64,000 nucleotides of DNA from an uncultured Pseudomonadota bacterium (GTDB lineage Bacteria; Pseudomonadota; Gammaproteobacteria; Burkholderiales; SG8-39), in the NCBI GenBank assembly GCA_903909415.1, contig CAIVVS010000002.1:1-64000 (forward strand), in the 5' to 3' direction. Both the position numbers and the translations under genes were made by a program. Under the pieces are notes generated by a model that saw nothing but the letters and a program-made list of their open reading frames with translations, had not been told where the DNA came from and ran no database searches. Below, piece after piece: positions 29,664 through 37,708 of the stretch. The first letter of the stretch is position 1. The number at the start of each line of letters is the position of its first letter.

Positions 29664-30595
29664 ACATGGCCGAGCCGATCATGCGCCAGGATCCAACGCC
29701 CGCCGGGACGCTGCGCCACGACGAGTCCATGGCGCGCCATGTCAGCTGGCGTGCGGGCGGCAAGGCAGCCCGCGTGTATGCCCCGTCCGGTACCGACGAC
29801 CTGTCGCGCTTCCTTCGCGGATTGCCGGAAGCCGAACCGGTCCTGTTCGTGGGGCTTGGAAGCAACCTGCTGGTCCGGGACGGGGGCTTCGACGGGACGG
29901 TGGTCCTGATGCACTCCTCGCACGCGCACATCGGACTGGATTGCGGTCTGGTCGCGGCCGATGCCGGCGCCTCCTGTCCCAAGGTGGCGCGCTTTGCCGC
30001 CATGCACGGAATGGCCGGGGCCGAGTTCCTTTCCGGGGTTCCCGGCACCCTGGGGGGCGCGCTGGCGATGAATGCCGGCTGCCACGGATCGGAGACCTGG
30101 GATCATGTGGATCGGGTCCAGACGGTGGACCGCAGCGGCGCGCTGCACGTCAGGGGGCCTTCGGAGTTCAGGGTCGGCTACCGCCACTGCGAGGTCGCGG
30201 AGCCGCGCGAAGAATGGTTCGTCAGGGCCTGGATGCGGTTCGCGCCCGGGGCGCCTGCCGCCGCGCGGGATCGGATCAGGGAACTGCTCGAGAAACGCAT
30301 CGCGACCCAACCGCTGAACCTGCCCAACGCGGGCTCGGTGTTCCGCAATCCGCCGGGCGACCACGCCGCCCGCCTGATCGAGGCCTGCGGGCTCAAGGGC
30401 CATGCGATCGGCGGCGCCCGCATCTCGGAGAAGCACGCCAACTTCATCGTGAATCCGGAGCGGCGCGCGAGCGCGGCCGACATCGAGGCCCTGATCGCGC
30501 ATGCCCGGGCCGCGGTGCTTGCGCTGCACGGCATCGACCTTGTGCCCGAAGTGCGCATCGTCGGCAATGCGGCGCCTGGCGGGGAAACGACATGA
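29660..30595 (+). CDS. murB: UDP-N-acetylenolpyruvoylglucosamine reductase MurB
   Basis: A 311-residue FAD enzyme reducing enolpyruvyl-UDP-GlcNAc to UDP-MurNAc. Motifs are [42 protein letters not shown] and the catalytic serine region [21 protein letters not shown]. The compact form without the extra loop of the E. coli enzyme suggests the type II class. The first 20 residues are variable, and ATG 29660 overlaps the murC stop. It also overlaps ddl by 4 bases. Confidence 0.94.
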   Translation: MNMAEPIMRQDPTPAGTLRHDESMARHVSWRAGGKAARVYAPSGTDDLSRFLRGLPEAEPVLFVGLGSNLLVRDGGFDGTVVLMHSSHAHIGLDCGLVAADAGASCPKVARFAAMHGMAGAEFLSGVPGTLGGALAMNAGCHGSETWDHVDRVQTVDRSGALHVRGPSEFRVGYRHCEVAEPREEWFVRAWMRFAPGAPAAARDRIRELLEKRIATQPLNLPNAGSVFRNPPGDHAARLIEACGLKGHAIGGARISEKHANFIVNPERRASAADIEALIAHARAAVLALHGIDLVPEVRIVGNAAPGGETT

Positions 30596-31542
30596 GCGCG
30601 GGCGCGATGACCGGCTTGGGCAGGGTGGCGGTGCTGATGGGCGGCCTGTCGGCCGAGCGCGAGGTCTCGCTCAAGAGCGGGTCCATGATCCTTTCGGCAC
30701 TGCGCTCCCTGGGCGTGGATGCGCATGCATTCGACCCGAAGGAGCATCCCATCGCAGAACTCGCAAGCGGCGGGTATTCGCGGGCCTTCATCGCCCTACA
30801 CGGACGGCACGGCGAGGACGGAACGATGCAGGGTGCCCTTGAACTGATGGGCATTCCGTACACCGGCTCGGGCGTCCTGGCCAGCGCGCTTGCGATGGAC
30901 AAATGGCGCACCAAGCTTGTATGGCAGGCGATGGCCGTGCCCACCGCGCGCTGGGAGCTGCTGGCGCCCGGCACGGATACCGATGGCGTGGTGGCCCGCC
31001 TGGGCCTGCCGCTGATGGTCAAGCCGGCGAGCGAGGGCTCGTCGATCGGGATGAGCAAGGTCAAGACGGCCGCGGAGCTTCCGGCCGCGCGCGACCTCGC
31101 GCTAGGCCACGACCCGGTAAGCCTGGCCGAGTCCTTTGTTACCGGCATGGAGCTCACCATCGGGATCCTCGGTGACCAGGCGCTTCCCGCGATACGCCTG
31201 GAGACGCCCCGGGAGTTCTACGACTACGAGGCGAAGTACCTGCGCAACGACACGCGCTACATCGTTCCCTGCGGGCTTCCAGCCGATGCCGAGCGGGTGC
31301 TGCGCGAAGAGGCGTTGCGTGCGTTCCGCGCGCTGGGCTGCAGCGGTTGGGGTCGGGTGGACATGATGCTGGACCAGTCCGGGAAGCCCTATTTCCTCGA
31401 GGTGAACACGTCGCCCGGCATGACCGACCATTCCCTCGTGCCGATGGCGGCGCGGCACGCCGGAATCGAGTTCCCCCAGTTGTGCCTGCGCATCCTCGGG
31501 TCGGCTCGCCTCCATTGCCAGGAGGTGGCGCATGCGCGCTGA
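30592..31542 (+). CDS. ddl: D-alanine--D-alanine ligase Ddl (DdlB type)
   Basis: A 316-residue ATP-grasp ligase producing D-Ala-D-Ala for MurF. Visible are [17 protein letters not shown], the [14 protein letters not shown] loop, the [14 protein letters not shown] nucleotide-binding region, and [10 protein letters not shown] with the metal ligand set [14 protein letters not shown]. The start ATG lies inside the murB stop (4-base overlap). Its 3' end overlaps ftsQ by 11 bases. Confidence 0.95.
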   Translation: MSAGAMTGLGRVAVLMGGLSAEREVSLKSGSMILSALRSLGVDAHAFDPKEHPIAELASGGYSRAFIALHGRHGEDGTMQGALELMGIPYTGSGVLASALAMDKWRTKLVWQAMAVPTARWELLAPGTDTDGVVARLGLPLMVKPASEGSSIGMSKVKTAAELPAARDLALGHDPVSLAESFVTGMELTIGILGDQALPAIRLETPREFYDYEAKYLRNDTRYIVPCGLPADAERVLREEALRAFRALGCSGWGRVDMMLDQSGKPYFLEVNTSPGMTDHSLVPMAARHAGIEFPQLCLRILGSARLHCQEVAHAR

Positions 31543-32353
31543 CGCGCCGGACGGCCTGTGGGACAACCCCCGGCAGCTGAACCTGGCGGCCAATGTCCTG
31601 TTCGCCTTTGCGTTGCTCCTGATCGCATACGCGGCGGTCCAGCTGCTGGTGCGCTCGTCGGCCTTTCCCCTGCGGGTGATCCGCGTCGAGGGGGAACTCC
31701 TGCACGTCAAGCGTGCCGACATCGCGCGCGCCCTGGACGGGCGGGTTCACGGGACGTTCTTCGATGCGCGGCTGGACGACCTCCGTGATGCCTTCGAGGG
31801 AATCGCCTGGGTGCGACGCGCGCACGTGCGCCGTGTATGGCCCGACCGCATTGAGGCCCGCCTCGAGGAGCATGTCCCGTTCGCGCGCTGGGGAGAGGAG
31901 AAGCAGCTCGTCAACGTGCAGGGGGATGTGTTCGAAGGGGCGTCCGACGCGCCGCTTCCGCTGCTCGCCGGCCCGCCGGGGACCAGCCGGGAAGTGACGC
32001 GCCGCTATGCGCAGGTCCGGGAACTCCTTTCTCCGCTCGCGCTGGAGCCGGTGGCGGTGCAGTTGTCGGCGCGCCAGGCCTGGCAGGTCAAGCTTTCCAA
32101 CGGGCTGACGCTGCAGCTCGGGCGCGACACGGACAAGGACCCGCTGGCGGAGAGGCTGGCGCGCTTTGTCGAGATCTATCCGCAGACCATCGGGCCGATC
32201 GTTGTCGGCGCGCGCGCCCGCCGCTTTGACCAGGTGGACCTGCGGTACGCGAACGGGTTCGCGCTGCGGGTGCCCGAATTCGCCGCCGGGGCTGGCGACG
32301 CTGCGAGGCCGGCCCCGTCCCATGTCACGACCAAACCGCGCCGGAAGGCCTGA
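31532..32353 (+). CDS. ftsQ: cell division protein FtsQ
   Basis: A 273-residue bitopic protein: a short cytoplasmic part, one membrane helix ([18 protein letters not shown], about residues 18-36), a POTRA-like domain ([22 protein letters not shown]) and the FtsQ/DivIB beta domain with [23 protein letters not shown]. It scaffolds FtsL and FtsB in the divisome. AGGAGG precedes ATG 31532. It ends 3 bases before ftsA. Confidence 0.92.
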   Translation: MRADAPDGLWDNPRQLNLAANVLFAFALLLIAYAAVQLLVRSSAFPLRVIRVEGELLHVKRADIARALDGRVHGTFFDARLDDLRDAFEGIAWVRRAHVRRVWPDRIEARLEEHVPFARWGEEKQLVNVQGDVFEGASDAPLPLLAGPPGTSREVTRRYAQVRELLSPLALEPVAVQLSARQAWQVKLSNGLTLQLGRDTDKDPLAERLARFVEIYPQTIGPIVVGARARRFDQVDLRYANGFALRVPEFAAGAGDAARPAPSHVTTKPRRKA

Positions 32354-32356
32354 GCC

Positions 32357-33586
32357 ATGCCCAAGGAAACAAAGAACCTGATCGTCGGCCTGGACATCGG
32401 CACCTCCAAGGTGGTTGCCGTCGTTGCGGAGCTCCTGCCCGAGGGGCGGCTGGAGATCATCGGCATGGGCAGCCACGAATCCCGCGGCCTGAAGAAGGGC
32501 GTCGTGGTCAACATCGAGACCACGGTGGCCGCGATCCAGCGCGCGCTGGAGGAGGCCGAGCTCATGGCCGACAGCAAGATCGAACGCGTCTTTACAGGCA
32601 TCGCCGGCAGCCATATCAAGAGCTTCAACTCCACCGGGATGGTCGCCATCAAGGAGAAGGAAGTGACGCGGCTGGACGTCGACCGCGCGATCGAGACCGC
32701 GCGCGCGATGCCGATCCCGACCGACCAGCAGGTGCTTCATATCCTCACCCAGGAGTTCATCATCGACGGCCAGGACGGGGTGCGCGAGCCGTTGGGCATG
32801 TCCGGCGTACGCCTCGAGGTCAAGGTGCACATCGTCACCGGCGCGGTTTCGGCCGCGCAGAACATCGTCAAGTGCGTGCGCCGCTGCGGGCTGGAAGTGA
32901 ACGACCTGATACTTCAGCCGCTCGCTTCGTCGCTCGCGGTGCTGACGGAAGACGAGAAGGAACTCGGCGTCGCGCTGGTGGACATCGGCGGAGGAACGAC
33001 GGATGTGGCGATCTTCCGCGAAGGCGCGATCCGCCATACCGCAGTGATACCCATTGCCGGCGACCAGATCACCAACGACATCGCGATGGCCCTGCGCACG
33101 CCCACCGGCGAGGCCGAGGACCTGAAGATCAAGTTCGGCTGCGCCCTTCGCAGCATGCCCGATCCGGCGGAGATGATCGAGGTGCCGGGCGTGGGCGACC
33201 GACCGACGCGGCAGCTCTCCCGCCAGACGCTGGCCGAGGTGATCGAACCGCGCGTCGAGGAACTGTACTCGCTGATCCAGCAGGTCCTGCGCCAGAGCGG
33301 CTACGAAGACCTGCTGTCTTCCGGCCTGGTGCTGACCGGCGGCTCATCGGTGATGCAGGGAATGGTCGAGCTCGGCGAGGAGATCTTCCACATGCCGGTG
33401 CGCCTGGGCGTGCCGCGTTACTCGGGCGGCCTGTCCGAGGTGGTCCGCAATCCGCGCTACGCGACCGTGGTCGGTCTGCTGCTAGAGGGCATGGCACAGA
33501 CGCAGCGCGGCCTGATCGCGCGCCAGGGGGGGTCGTTCAAGCAGGTGCTGGAAAGGATGCGCGAATGGTTCCAGCGGAATTTCTGA
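32357..33586 (+). CDS. ftsA: cell division protein FtsA
   Basis: A 409-residue actin-fold ATPase tethering FtsZ to the membrane. Motifs are LIVGLDIGTSKVVAVVAE (phosphate 1), the 1C domain insert, LVDIGGGTTDVAIF (phosphate 2) and LTGGSSVMQGM (adenosine). The C-terminal amphipathic stretch LERMREWFQRNF is the expected membrane-targeting sequence. It is followed by a 108-base spacer before ftsZ. Confidence 0.95.
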   Translation: MPKETKNLIVGLDIGTSKVVAVVAELLPEGRLEIIGMGSHESRGLKKGVVVNIETTVAAIQRALEEAELMADSKIERVFTGIAGSHIKSFNSTGMVAIKEKEVTRLDVDRAIETARAMPIPTDQQVLHILTQEFIIDGQDGVREPLGMSGVRLEVKVHIVTGAVSAAQNIVKCVRRCGLEVNDLILQPLASSLAVLTEDEKELGVALVDIGGGTTDVAIFREGAIRHTAVIPIAGDQITNDIAMALRTPTGEAEDLKIKFGCALRSMPDPAEMIEVPGVGDRPTRQLSRQTLAEVIEPRVEELYSLIQQVLRQSGYEDLLSSGLVLTGGSSVMQGMVELGEEIFHMPVRLGVPRYSGGLSEVVRNPRYATVVGLLLEGMAQTQRGLIARQGGSFKQVLERMREWFQRNF

Positions 33587-33610
33587 TTTTTTCCGCCGTG
33601 CGCGGCGTTG

Positions 33611-33629
33611 CGGGGAGGTCTGCTCCCCG
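33611..33629 (+). other. 7-bp hairpin in the ftsA-ftsZ spacer
   Basis: CGGGGAG (33611-33617) pairs with CTCCCCG (33623-33629) across a 5-base loop, 66 bases before the ftsZ start. There is no T tract. It could affect mRNA processing or relative FtsZ output. Confidence 0.4.
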
Positions 33630-33694
33630 GACGGCGCGCGCGGATGCAAGTCGCAGGCACGTGGTCAATAACTTCATCCCGCAAGGAGGCAGGC

Positions 33695-34858
33695 ATGTTT
33701 GAAATCGTCGATAACACGGAAGGCGGCACGATCATCAAGGTGATCGGAGTCGGTGGCGCCGGCGGCAACGCCGTGGACCACATGATCAAGAACGATGTGC
33801 AGGGCGTGGAGTTCGTGGCGGCAAATACAGACGCGCAGTCGTTGCAGCGGGGCCTGTCCCGCACGCAGATCCAGCTCGGTGCCACCGGGCTGGGCGCGGG
33901 CGCCAAGCCCGAGGCGGGCCGGGCGGCCGCAATGGAGGCGCGCGAACGGATTGCCGAGGCGCTGCAGGGCGCGCACATGGCATTCATCACCGCGGGAATG
34001 GGGGGAGGCACCGGCACGGGCGCCGCGCCCATCGTGGCCGAGATCGCCAAGGAAATGGGCATCCTCACGGTGGCCGTCGTCACCAAGCCGTTCACCTTCG
34101 AGGGCGCGAGGCGCCTGCAGTCCGCCGAGGCCGGCATCGACGAGTTGTCCCAGCACGTGGACTCTGTGATCGTGGTGCTCAACGAGAAACTCGAGGAAGT
34201 GCTGGGCGACGACGTATCGATGGAGGAAGCCTTCGTCGCGGCCGACAACGTGCTGAAGAACGCCGTCGCGGGCATCTCGGAGATCATCAACGTCGACGGC
34301 CTGATCAACGTCGACTTCCAGGACGTGCGCACCGTGATGGCCGAGCAGGGCATGGCCATGATGGGCTCGGGCACCGCCTCGGGCGTGGACCGGGCGCGCA
34401 TCGCCGCCGAGCAGGCGGTCGCCTGCCCGCTGCTGGAGGGTGTGAACCTGTCCGGCGCGCGCGGCGTGGTGGTCAACATCACCGCGAACAAGTCCAGCCT
34501 CAAGCTGCGCGAGACCAAGGAAGTGATGAACACCATCCGCAGCTTCGCTGCGGACGATGCAACCATCATTTTCGGCGCGGTGTACGACGAGTCCATGGCC
34601 GATGAACTGCGCGTGACCGTGGTCGCGACCGGCCTGGGTGCCCCGGTCACCCAGCGCCAGAGCAAGCCGCAACTGGTGGTCAACCGCATCGAGCGCACCG
34701 GCACCGACGACCTGCCCGTGATCACCGGCGACCTCGGCTCCGCCGATGCGCTGCCGGCAGTGATCCGCCGCAACCGTAGCTCCCAGGTCGAAGCGTTGGC
34801 GAACAGCGGCGTGGACAAGTACGACATCCCCGCCTTCCTGCGCCGCCAGGCGGACTGA
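33695..34858 (+). CDS. ftsZ: cell division protein FtsZ
   Basis: A 387-residue tubulin-like GTPase forming the Z ring. The tubulin signature GGGTGTG lies at 103-109, preceded by KVIGVGGAGGNAVDHM. The T7-loop region includes NVDFQDVRTVM. A variable linker leads to the conserved C-terminal peptide YDIPAFLRRQAD that binds FtsA, ZipA and ZapD. AAGGAGG precedes ATG 33695, the strongest ribosome site in the cluster, which suits its high abundance. Confidence 0.97.
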   Translation: MFEIVDNTEGGTIIKVIGVGGAGGNAVDHMIKNDVQGVEFVAANTDAQSLQRGLSRTQIQLGATGLGAGAKPEAGRAAAMEARERIAEALQGAHMAFITAGMGGGTGTGAAPIVAEIAKEMGILTVAVVTKPFTFEGARRLQSAEAGIDELSQHVDSVIVVLNEKLEEVLGDDVSMEEAFVAADNVLKNAVAGISEIINVDGLINVDFQDVRTVMAEQGMAMMGSGTASGVDRARIAAEQAVACPLLEGVNLSGARGVVVNITANKSSLKLRETKEVMNTIRSFAADDATIIFGAVYDESMADELRVTVVATGLGAPVTQRQSKPQLVVNRIERTGTDDLPVITGDLGSADALPAVIRRNRSSQVEALANSGVDKYDIPAFLRRQAD

Positions 34859-34866
34859 GTCGCAGG

Positions 34867-34919
34867 CCAGGCCTGCCGGGCCGCGCGCGGATGCCTCCCC
34901 GCGCGCTCCGGCGGCCTGG
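34867..34919 (+). other. long imperfect hairpin between ftsZ and lpxC
   Basis: CCAGGCC (34867-34873) pairs with GGCCTGG (34913-34919), GCCGG (34875-34879) with CCGGC (34908-34912), and GCGCGCGG (34883-34890) with CCGCGCGC (34899-34906). That is 20 pairs with small bulges. No T tract follows. It may stabilise the ftsZ mRNA end or act as a weak terminator of the dcw operon. Confidence 0.55.
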
Positions 34920-34988
34920 TGACGTGCCGCCGGCGCATCCGGATCGGACGTCCGGTGCCGGCCGCGCGGGTGGACGGAGCTAAGTGCG

Positions 34989-34997
34989 TGTTAATAT
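34989..34997 (+). promoter_or_regulatory. lpxC: probable extended -10 promoter for lpxC
   Basis: TGTTAATAT contains TG-N followed by TAATAT (34992-34997), an extended -10 element 38 bases before the lpxC ATG. The -35 region (GTGGAC near 34970) is poor. The spot is AT-rich within GC-rich flanks. Confidence 0.4.
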
Positions 34998-35034
34998 TGG
35001 GTTTTACGACGTTCTGCTCCGGATCCTTGCAAGC

Positions 35035-35949
35035 ATGCTGCGCCAGCGCACTCTGAAAACCGTCATCCGTGCCACGGGAGTGGGTCTGCATACCGGGGCC
35101 AAGGTGGCGATGACCCTGCGCCCGGCCCAGCCCAATACCGGCATCATGTTTCGCCGCGTCGACCTGGATCAGCCGGTGGACATTCCCGCGACAGCGTTCC
35201 GCGTCACCGACACCCGCTTGTGCAGCACGCTGGAGGAGTCCGGCGCCAAGGTCGCGACGGTCGAGCACCTGATGTCCGCCTTTGCCGGCCTGGGGATCGA
35301 CAACGCATGGGTGGACCTCGATGGTCCGGAAGTTCCCATCATGGACGGCAGCGCAGGCCCCTTCGTGTTCCTGATCCAGTCCGCAGGCATCGAGGAGCAG
35401 GCCGCGCCCAAGCGTTTCATCCGCGTGCGCAGGGCGATCGAAGTGAGCGACCAGGACAAATGGGCGAGGCTGGAGCCGTTCGACGGCTTCCGCCTGAGCT
35501 TTTCGATCGAGTACGACCATCCTGTCCTAAGTCGGTCAGGGCAGACGGCCACCGTGGATTTCGCCGAAACCTCCTACGTCAAGGAGGTGGCGCGGGCGCG
35601 GACGTTCGGTTTCATGCAGGACGTCGAGGCCCTGCGGTCCAGCGGGCTCGCGCTGGGCGGCAGCCTGGACAACGCCGTGGTGATGGACGAGTTCCGGGTG
35701 CTGAACGCCGAGGGCTTGCGCTACCAGGACGAGTTCGTGAAGCACAAGGTGCTGGATGCGGTGGGAGACCTGTATCTGGCCGGGCATCCCTTGATCGGGT
35801 CGTTTTCCGCGCACAAGTCGGGGCATGCGCTGAACAACAAGCTCGTCAGGGCGCTTCTCGCCGACCGGGAAGCCTGGGAACTCACGGCGTTCGAGCGCGC
35901 CGAGCAGGCTCCGGCGGCGCTGACCCGCCTGTTCGCTGCGCCGGCCTGA
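35035..35949 (+). CDS. lpxC: UDP-3-O-acyl-N-acetylglucosamine deacetylase LpxC
   Basis: A 304-residue zinc deacetylase, the committed step of lipid A synthesis. The N terminus [21 protein letters not shown] is the usual one, so ATG 35035 is chosen over upstream in-frame codons. The zinc site is visible as EHLMSAFAG (first His), and the second His and Asp lie in [12 protein letters not shown]; the catalytic His is in [11 protein letters not shown]. It follows ftsZ in many proteobacteria and probably has its own promoter. Confidence 0.96.
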   Translation: MLRQRTLKTVIRATGVGLHTGAKVAMTLRPAQPNTGIMFRRVDLDQPVDIPATAFRVTDTRLCSTLEESGAKVATVEHLMSAFAGLGIDNAWVDLDGPEVPIMDGSAGPFVFLIQSAGIEEQAAPKRFIRVRRAIEVSDQDKWARLEPFDGFRLSFSIEYDHPVLSRSGQTATVDFAETSYVKEVARARTFGFMQDVEALRSSGLALGGSLDNAVVMDEFRVLNAEGLRYQDEFVKHKVLDAVGDLYLAGHPLIGSFSAHKSGHALNNKLVRALLADREAWELTAFERAEQAPAALTRLFAAPA

Positions 35950-35961
35950 GCGCCGTCGCCC

Positions 35962-36147
35962 GTGCTGCTTGCCCGCATCGCTGCTTTGCTGGTGGCGATC
36001 GCCATCGCAGTAGCCCTGCTGCTATGGACCTTCACGCGAAACCGGGCCTACCTCACCTTTGCCGCCCGCTTGTTCAAATGGACCGTCGTGGTCGGCCTTG
36101 GATTCGGCGGCTTGCTGGTCCTGGAGCGTGTCATCGTCCTCCTTTAG
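35962..36147 (+). CDS. small membrane protein of 61 residues, function unknown
   Basis: A GTG start 12 bases after lpxC gives a 61-residue protein with two predicted membrane helices (residues about 2-22 and 41-58) joined by a basic loop (TRNRAYLTFAARLFKW). No ribosome site stands out, and translation may be coupled to lpxC. I do not recognise a function. The clear two-helix pattern and tight spacing make it likely to be a real gene, perhaps linked to envelope work. Confidence 0.6.
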   Translation: MLLARIAALLVAIAIAVALLLWTFTRNRAYLTFAARLFKWTVVVGLGFGGLLVLERVIVLL

Positions 36148-36201
36148 TGGATGGGCGAGGGTTGTTCCGTCACGCTGGATATGCCCGTAGTGAGTGCCTG
36201 C

Positions 36202-36636
36202 TCACTTCCCCTGTCTGGCGCGGCTGGCAAGCGCGGCGATCGCTGATTTCAGTTTGGAATCAGGGAGTTGTGCCTCGAGTTCGCTGAGTGCCTTGGCTGC
36301 GGCATCCGTCAGTACCGCCTGCTTGCCTGGTGGTTGCCGGACCGGGATGGCGGGTTGCACTTCAACCCGGATTGCGGTAAGGTCGCCCGCAGTTTTGCGC
36401 AGGTGCTGAATCAGACTCGGCACGAGCAGTTTCAGCTTGGTTGCCAACGCGCCGTTTTCGGCGAAGATGACAACAATTCCCTGCTTATAGTTGGCGATCT
36501 CACAGGATCGCCTCAGTTGCGTGGGCAACGCACCCGAGAGTGCTTGCCGCAGCGCCAACAGTCGCTGGGCGTGGGGCAGCAACTTGCCGGTGTCGGCAGA
36601 GTGCTCCAGCAAATGGCCCAGGGTTCTTGGATGCAT
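36202..36636 (-). CDS. dciA: DUF721 family protein, DciA-like DnaB helicase loader
   Basis: A 144-residue soluble protein with the DUF721 pattern: a helical N terminus (LGHLLEHSADTGKLL), a central KH-like segment ending in LKLLVPSLIQHLRK and the IRVEVQP strand. DciA is the ancestral loader of the replicative helicase DnaB. The start at 36636 gives MHPRTLGHLL; upstream in-frame residues are not conserved-looking. It is convergent with the small membrane protein and divergent from the M23 peptidase, with only 25 bases between the two start codons. Confidence 0.78.
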   Translation of the reverse strand: MHPRTLGHLLEHSADTGKLLPHAQRLLALRQALSGALPTQLRRSCEIANYKQGIVVIFAENGALATKLKLLVPSLIQHLRKTAGDLTAIRVEVQPAIPVRQPPGKQAVLTDAAAKALSELEAQLPDSKLKSAIAALASRARQGK

Positions 36637-36661
36637 GTCAGTACGGTCATCCGGAGACGCA

Positions 36662-37585
36662 ATGCAGATTATCGTCGTTTCTAACCGTCTTACCAAAGCA
36701 AAGACGCTGACCTTGACCGCCGGCCACCTGGTCACGGCCGCGGCGGCGGCGGGCATGCTGGTCCTGGCGCTGGCCAGTGGCTTGTTTTACCTGAGCGCGC
36801 GGCATGCCGCCGAGATCCGCCTGCCGTTCCTGCAGGACCTGCTGGTATCGGCGCAGGAAACCGAGGCCAAGCGCAGCGAGAATTACCTCAGGGAGAACCT
36901 CAATGCGATGGCGGTCAAACTGGGGGAGCTGCAGGCCCAGGTGATGCGCCTGGATGCGCTGGGTGAGCGTGTGGCAGCGCTGGCCGGGATCAAGCGCGAG
37001 GAATTCCGTTTCGGGGAAACGCCCGGCCGCGGCGGGGCGATCCCGACATCCGTGCCGCCGAAGGACCTCTCCATCGACGAGTTCACGCGCCAACTGAACC
37101 AGTTGACCCGCCAGATGGACAACCGGAACGACGTCCTCGGCGTTCTTGAATCCCACCTTTTCGACGCGCGGGTGAAGCGGCGCCTGCTGCCCACCATACC
37201 TCCGGTCGATGGAAGCTGGAATGCGTCGAGCTTCGGCTGGCGCATCGACCCCATCACCGGCCAGCACGCGCTGCATGAAGGCATCGATTTCATCGCGGAT
37301 ACCGGTACGCCCATCCATGCGGCGGCCGGCGGCGTCGTGATCGCCGCGGAGTACCACCACCAGTACGGCAACATGGTCGAGATAGACCATGGCAATGACT
37401 TCATCACGCGCTACGCGCACGCGTCGAAGGTCCTGGTGAAGGCCGGCGACCTGGTGCAGCGGGGCGTCAAGATCGCCGAGGTCGGCTCCACCGGCCGTTC
37501 CACCGGCTCGCACCTGCATTTCGAGGTGCGCTACAAGGGCGTCGCCCAGAATCCCGCACGGTTTCTCCAGGCCGGCCTGAAGTAG
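36662..37585 (+). CDS. M23 family metallopeptidase, membrane-anchored
   Basis: A 307-residue protein: an N-terminal membrane helix (about residues 24-45), a coiled-coil stalk (EAKRSENYLRENLNAMAVKLGELQAQV) and a C-terminal LytM/peptidase M23 domain. Zinc ligands are visible in HEGIDF (His and Asp) and in HLHFEV (His). GWRID and YAHASKV are also typical. It should cleave or regulate cleavage of peptidoglycan crosslinks in the periplasm. It lies directly upstream of secA, as in other betaproteobacteria, and its promoter must overlap dciA. Confidence 0.9.
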   Translation: MQIIVVSNRLTKAKTLTLTAGHLVTAAAAAGMLVLALASGLFYLSARHAAEIRLPFLQDLLVSAQETEAKRSENYLRENLNAMAVKLGELQAQVMRLDALGERVAALAGIKREEFRFGETPGRGGAIPTSVPPKDLSIDEFTRQLNQLTRQMDNRNDVLGVLESHLFDARVKRRLLPTIPPVDGSWNASSFGWRIDPITGQHALHEGIDFIADTGTPIHAAAGGVVIAAEYHHQYGNMVEIDHGNDFITRYAHASKVLVKAGDLVQRGVKIAEVGSTGRSTGSHLHFEVRYKGVAQNPARFLQAGLK

Positions 37586-37588
37586 CAG

Positions 37589-37607
37589 CGCGGGGCAACG
37601 CCCCGCG
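37589..37607 (+). terminator. perfect 8-bp hairpin after the M23 peptidase gene
   Basis: CGCGGGGC (37589-37596) and GCCCCGCG (37600-37607) pair around AAC, starting 4 bases after the stop. There is no T run, so it may be a Rho-assisted or weak terminator. Confidence 0.5.
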
Positions 37608-37663
37608 GCACGGCCCTACCCCCGTTCTGGCCCCGCCCGCCGGCAGGAAGGGTCGGCCGTGCG

Positions 37664-37672
37664 TGCTAAAAT
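37664..37672 (+). promoter_or_regulatory. secA: probable extended -10 promoter for secA
   Basis: TGCTAAAAT ends in TAAAAT (37667-37672), 37 bases before the secA ATG. The -35 region is poor. The same TAAAATC core precedes rpsP, ribB and the Bug gene at 61777. Confidence 0.45.
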
Positions 37673-37708
37673 CTTGCTCTTTACCTCGGTATTTTCGCCC
37701 TCCCCTCC

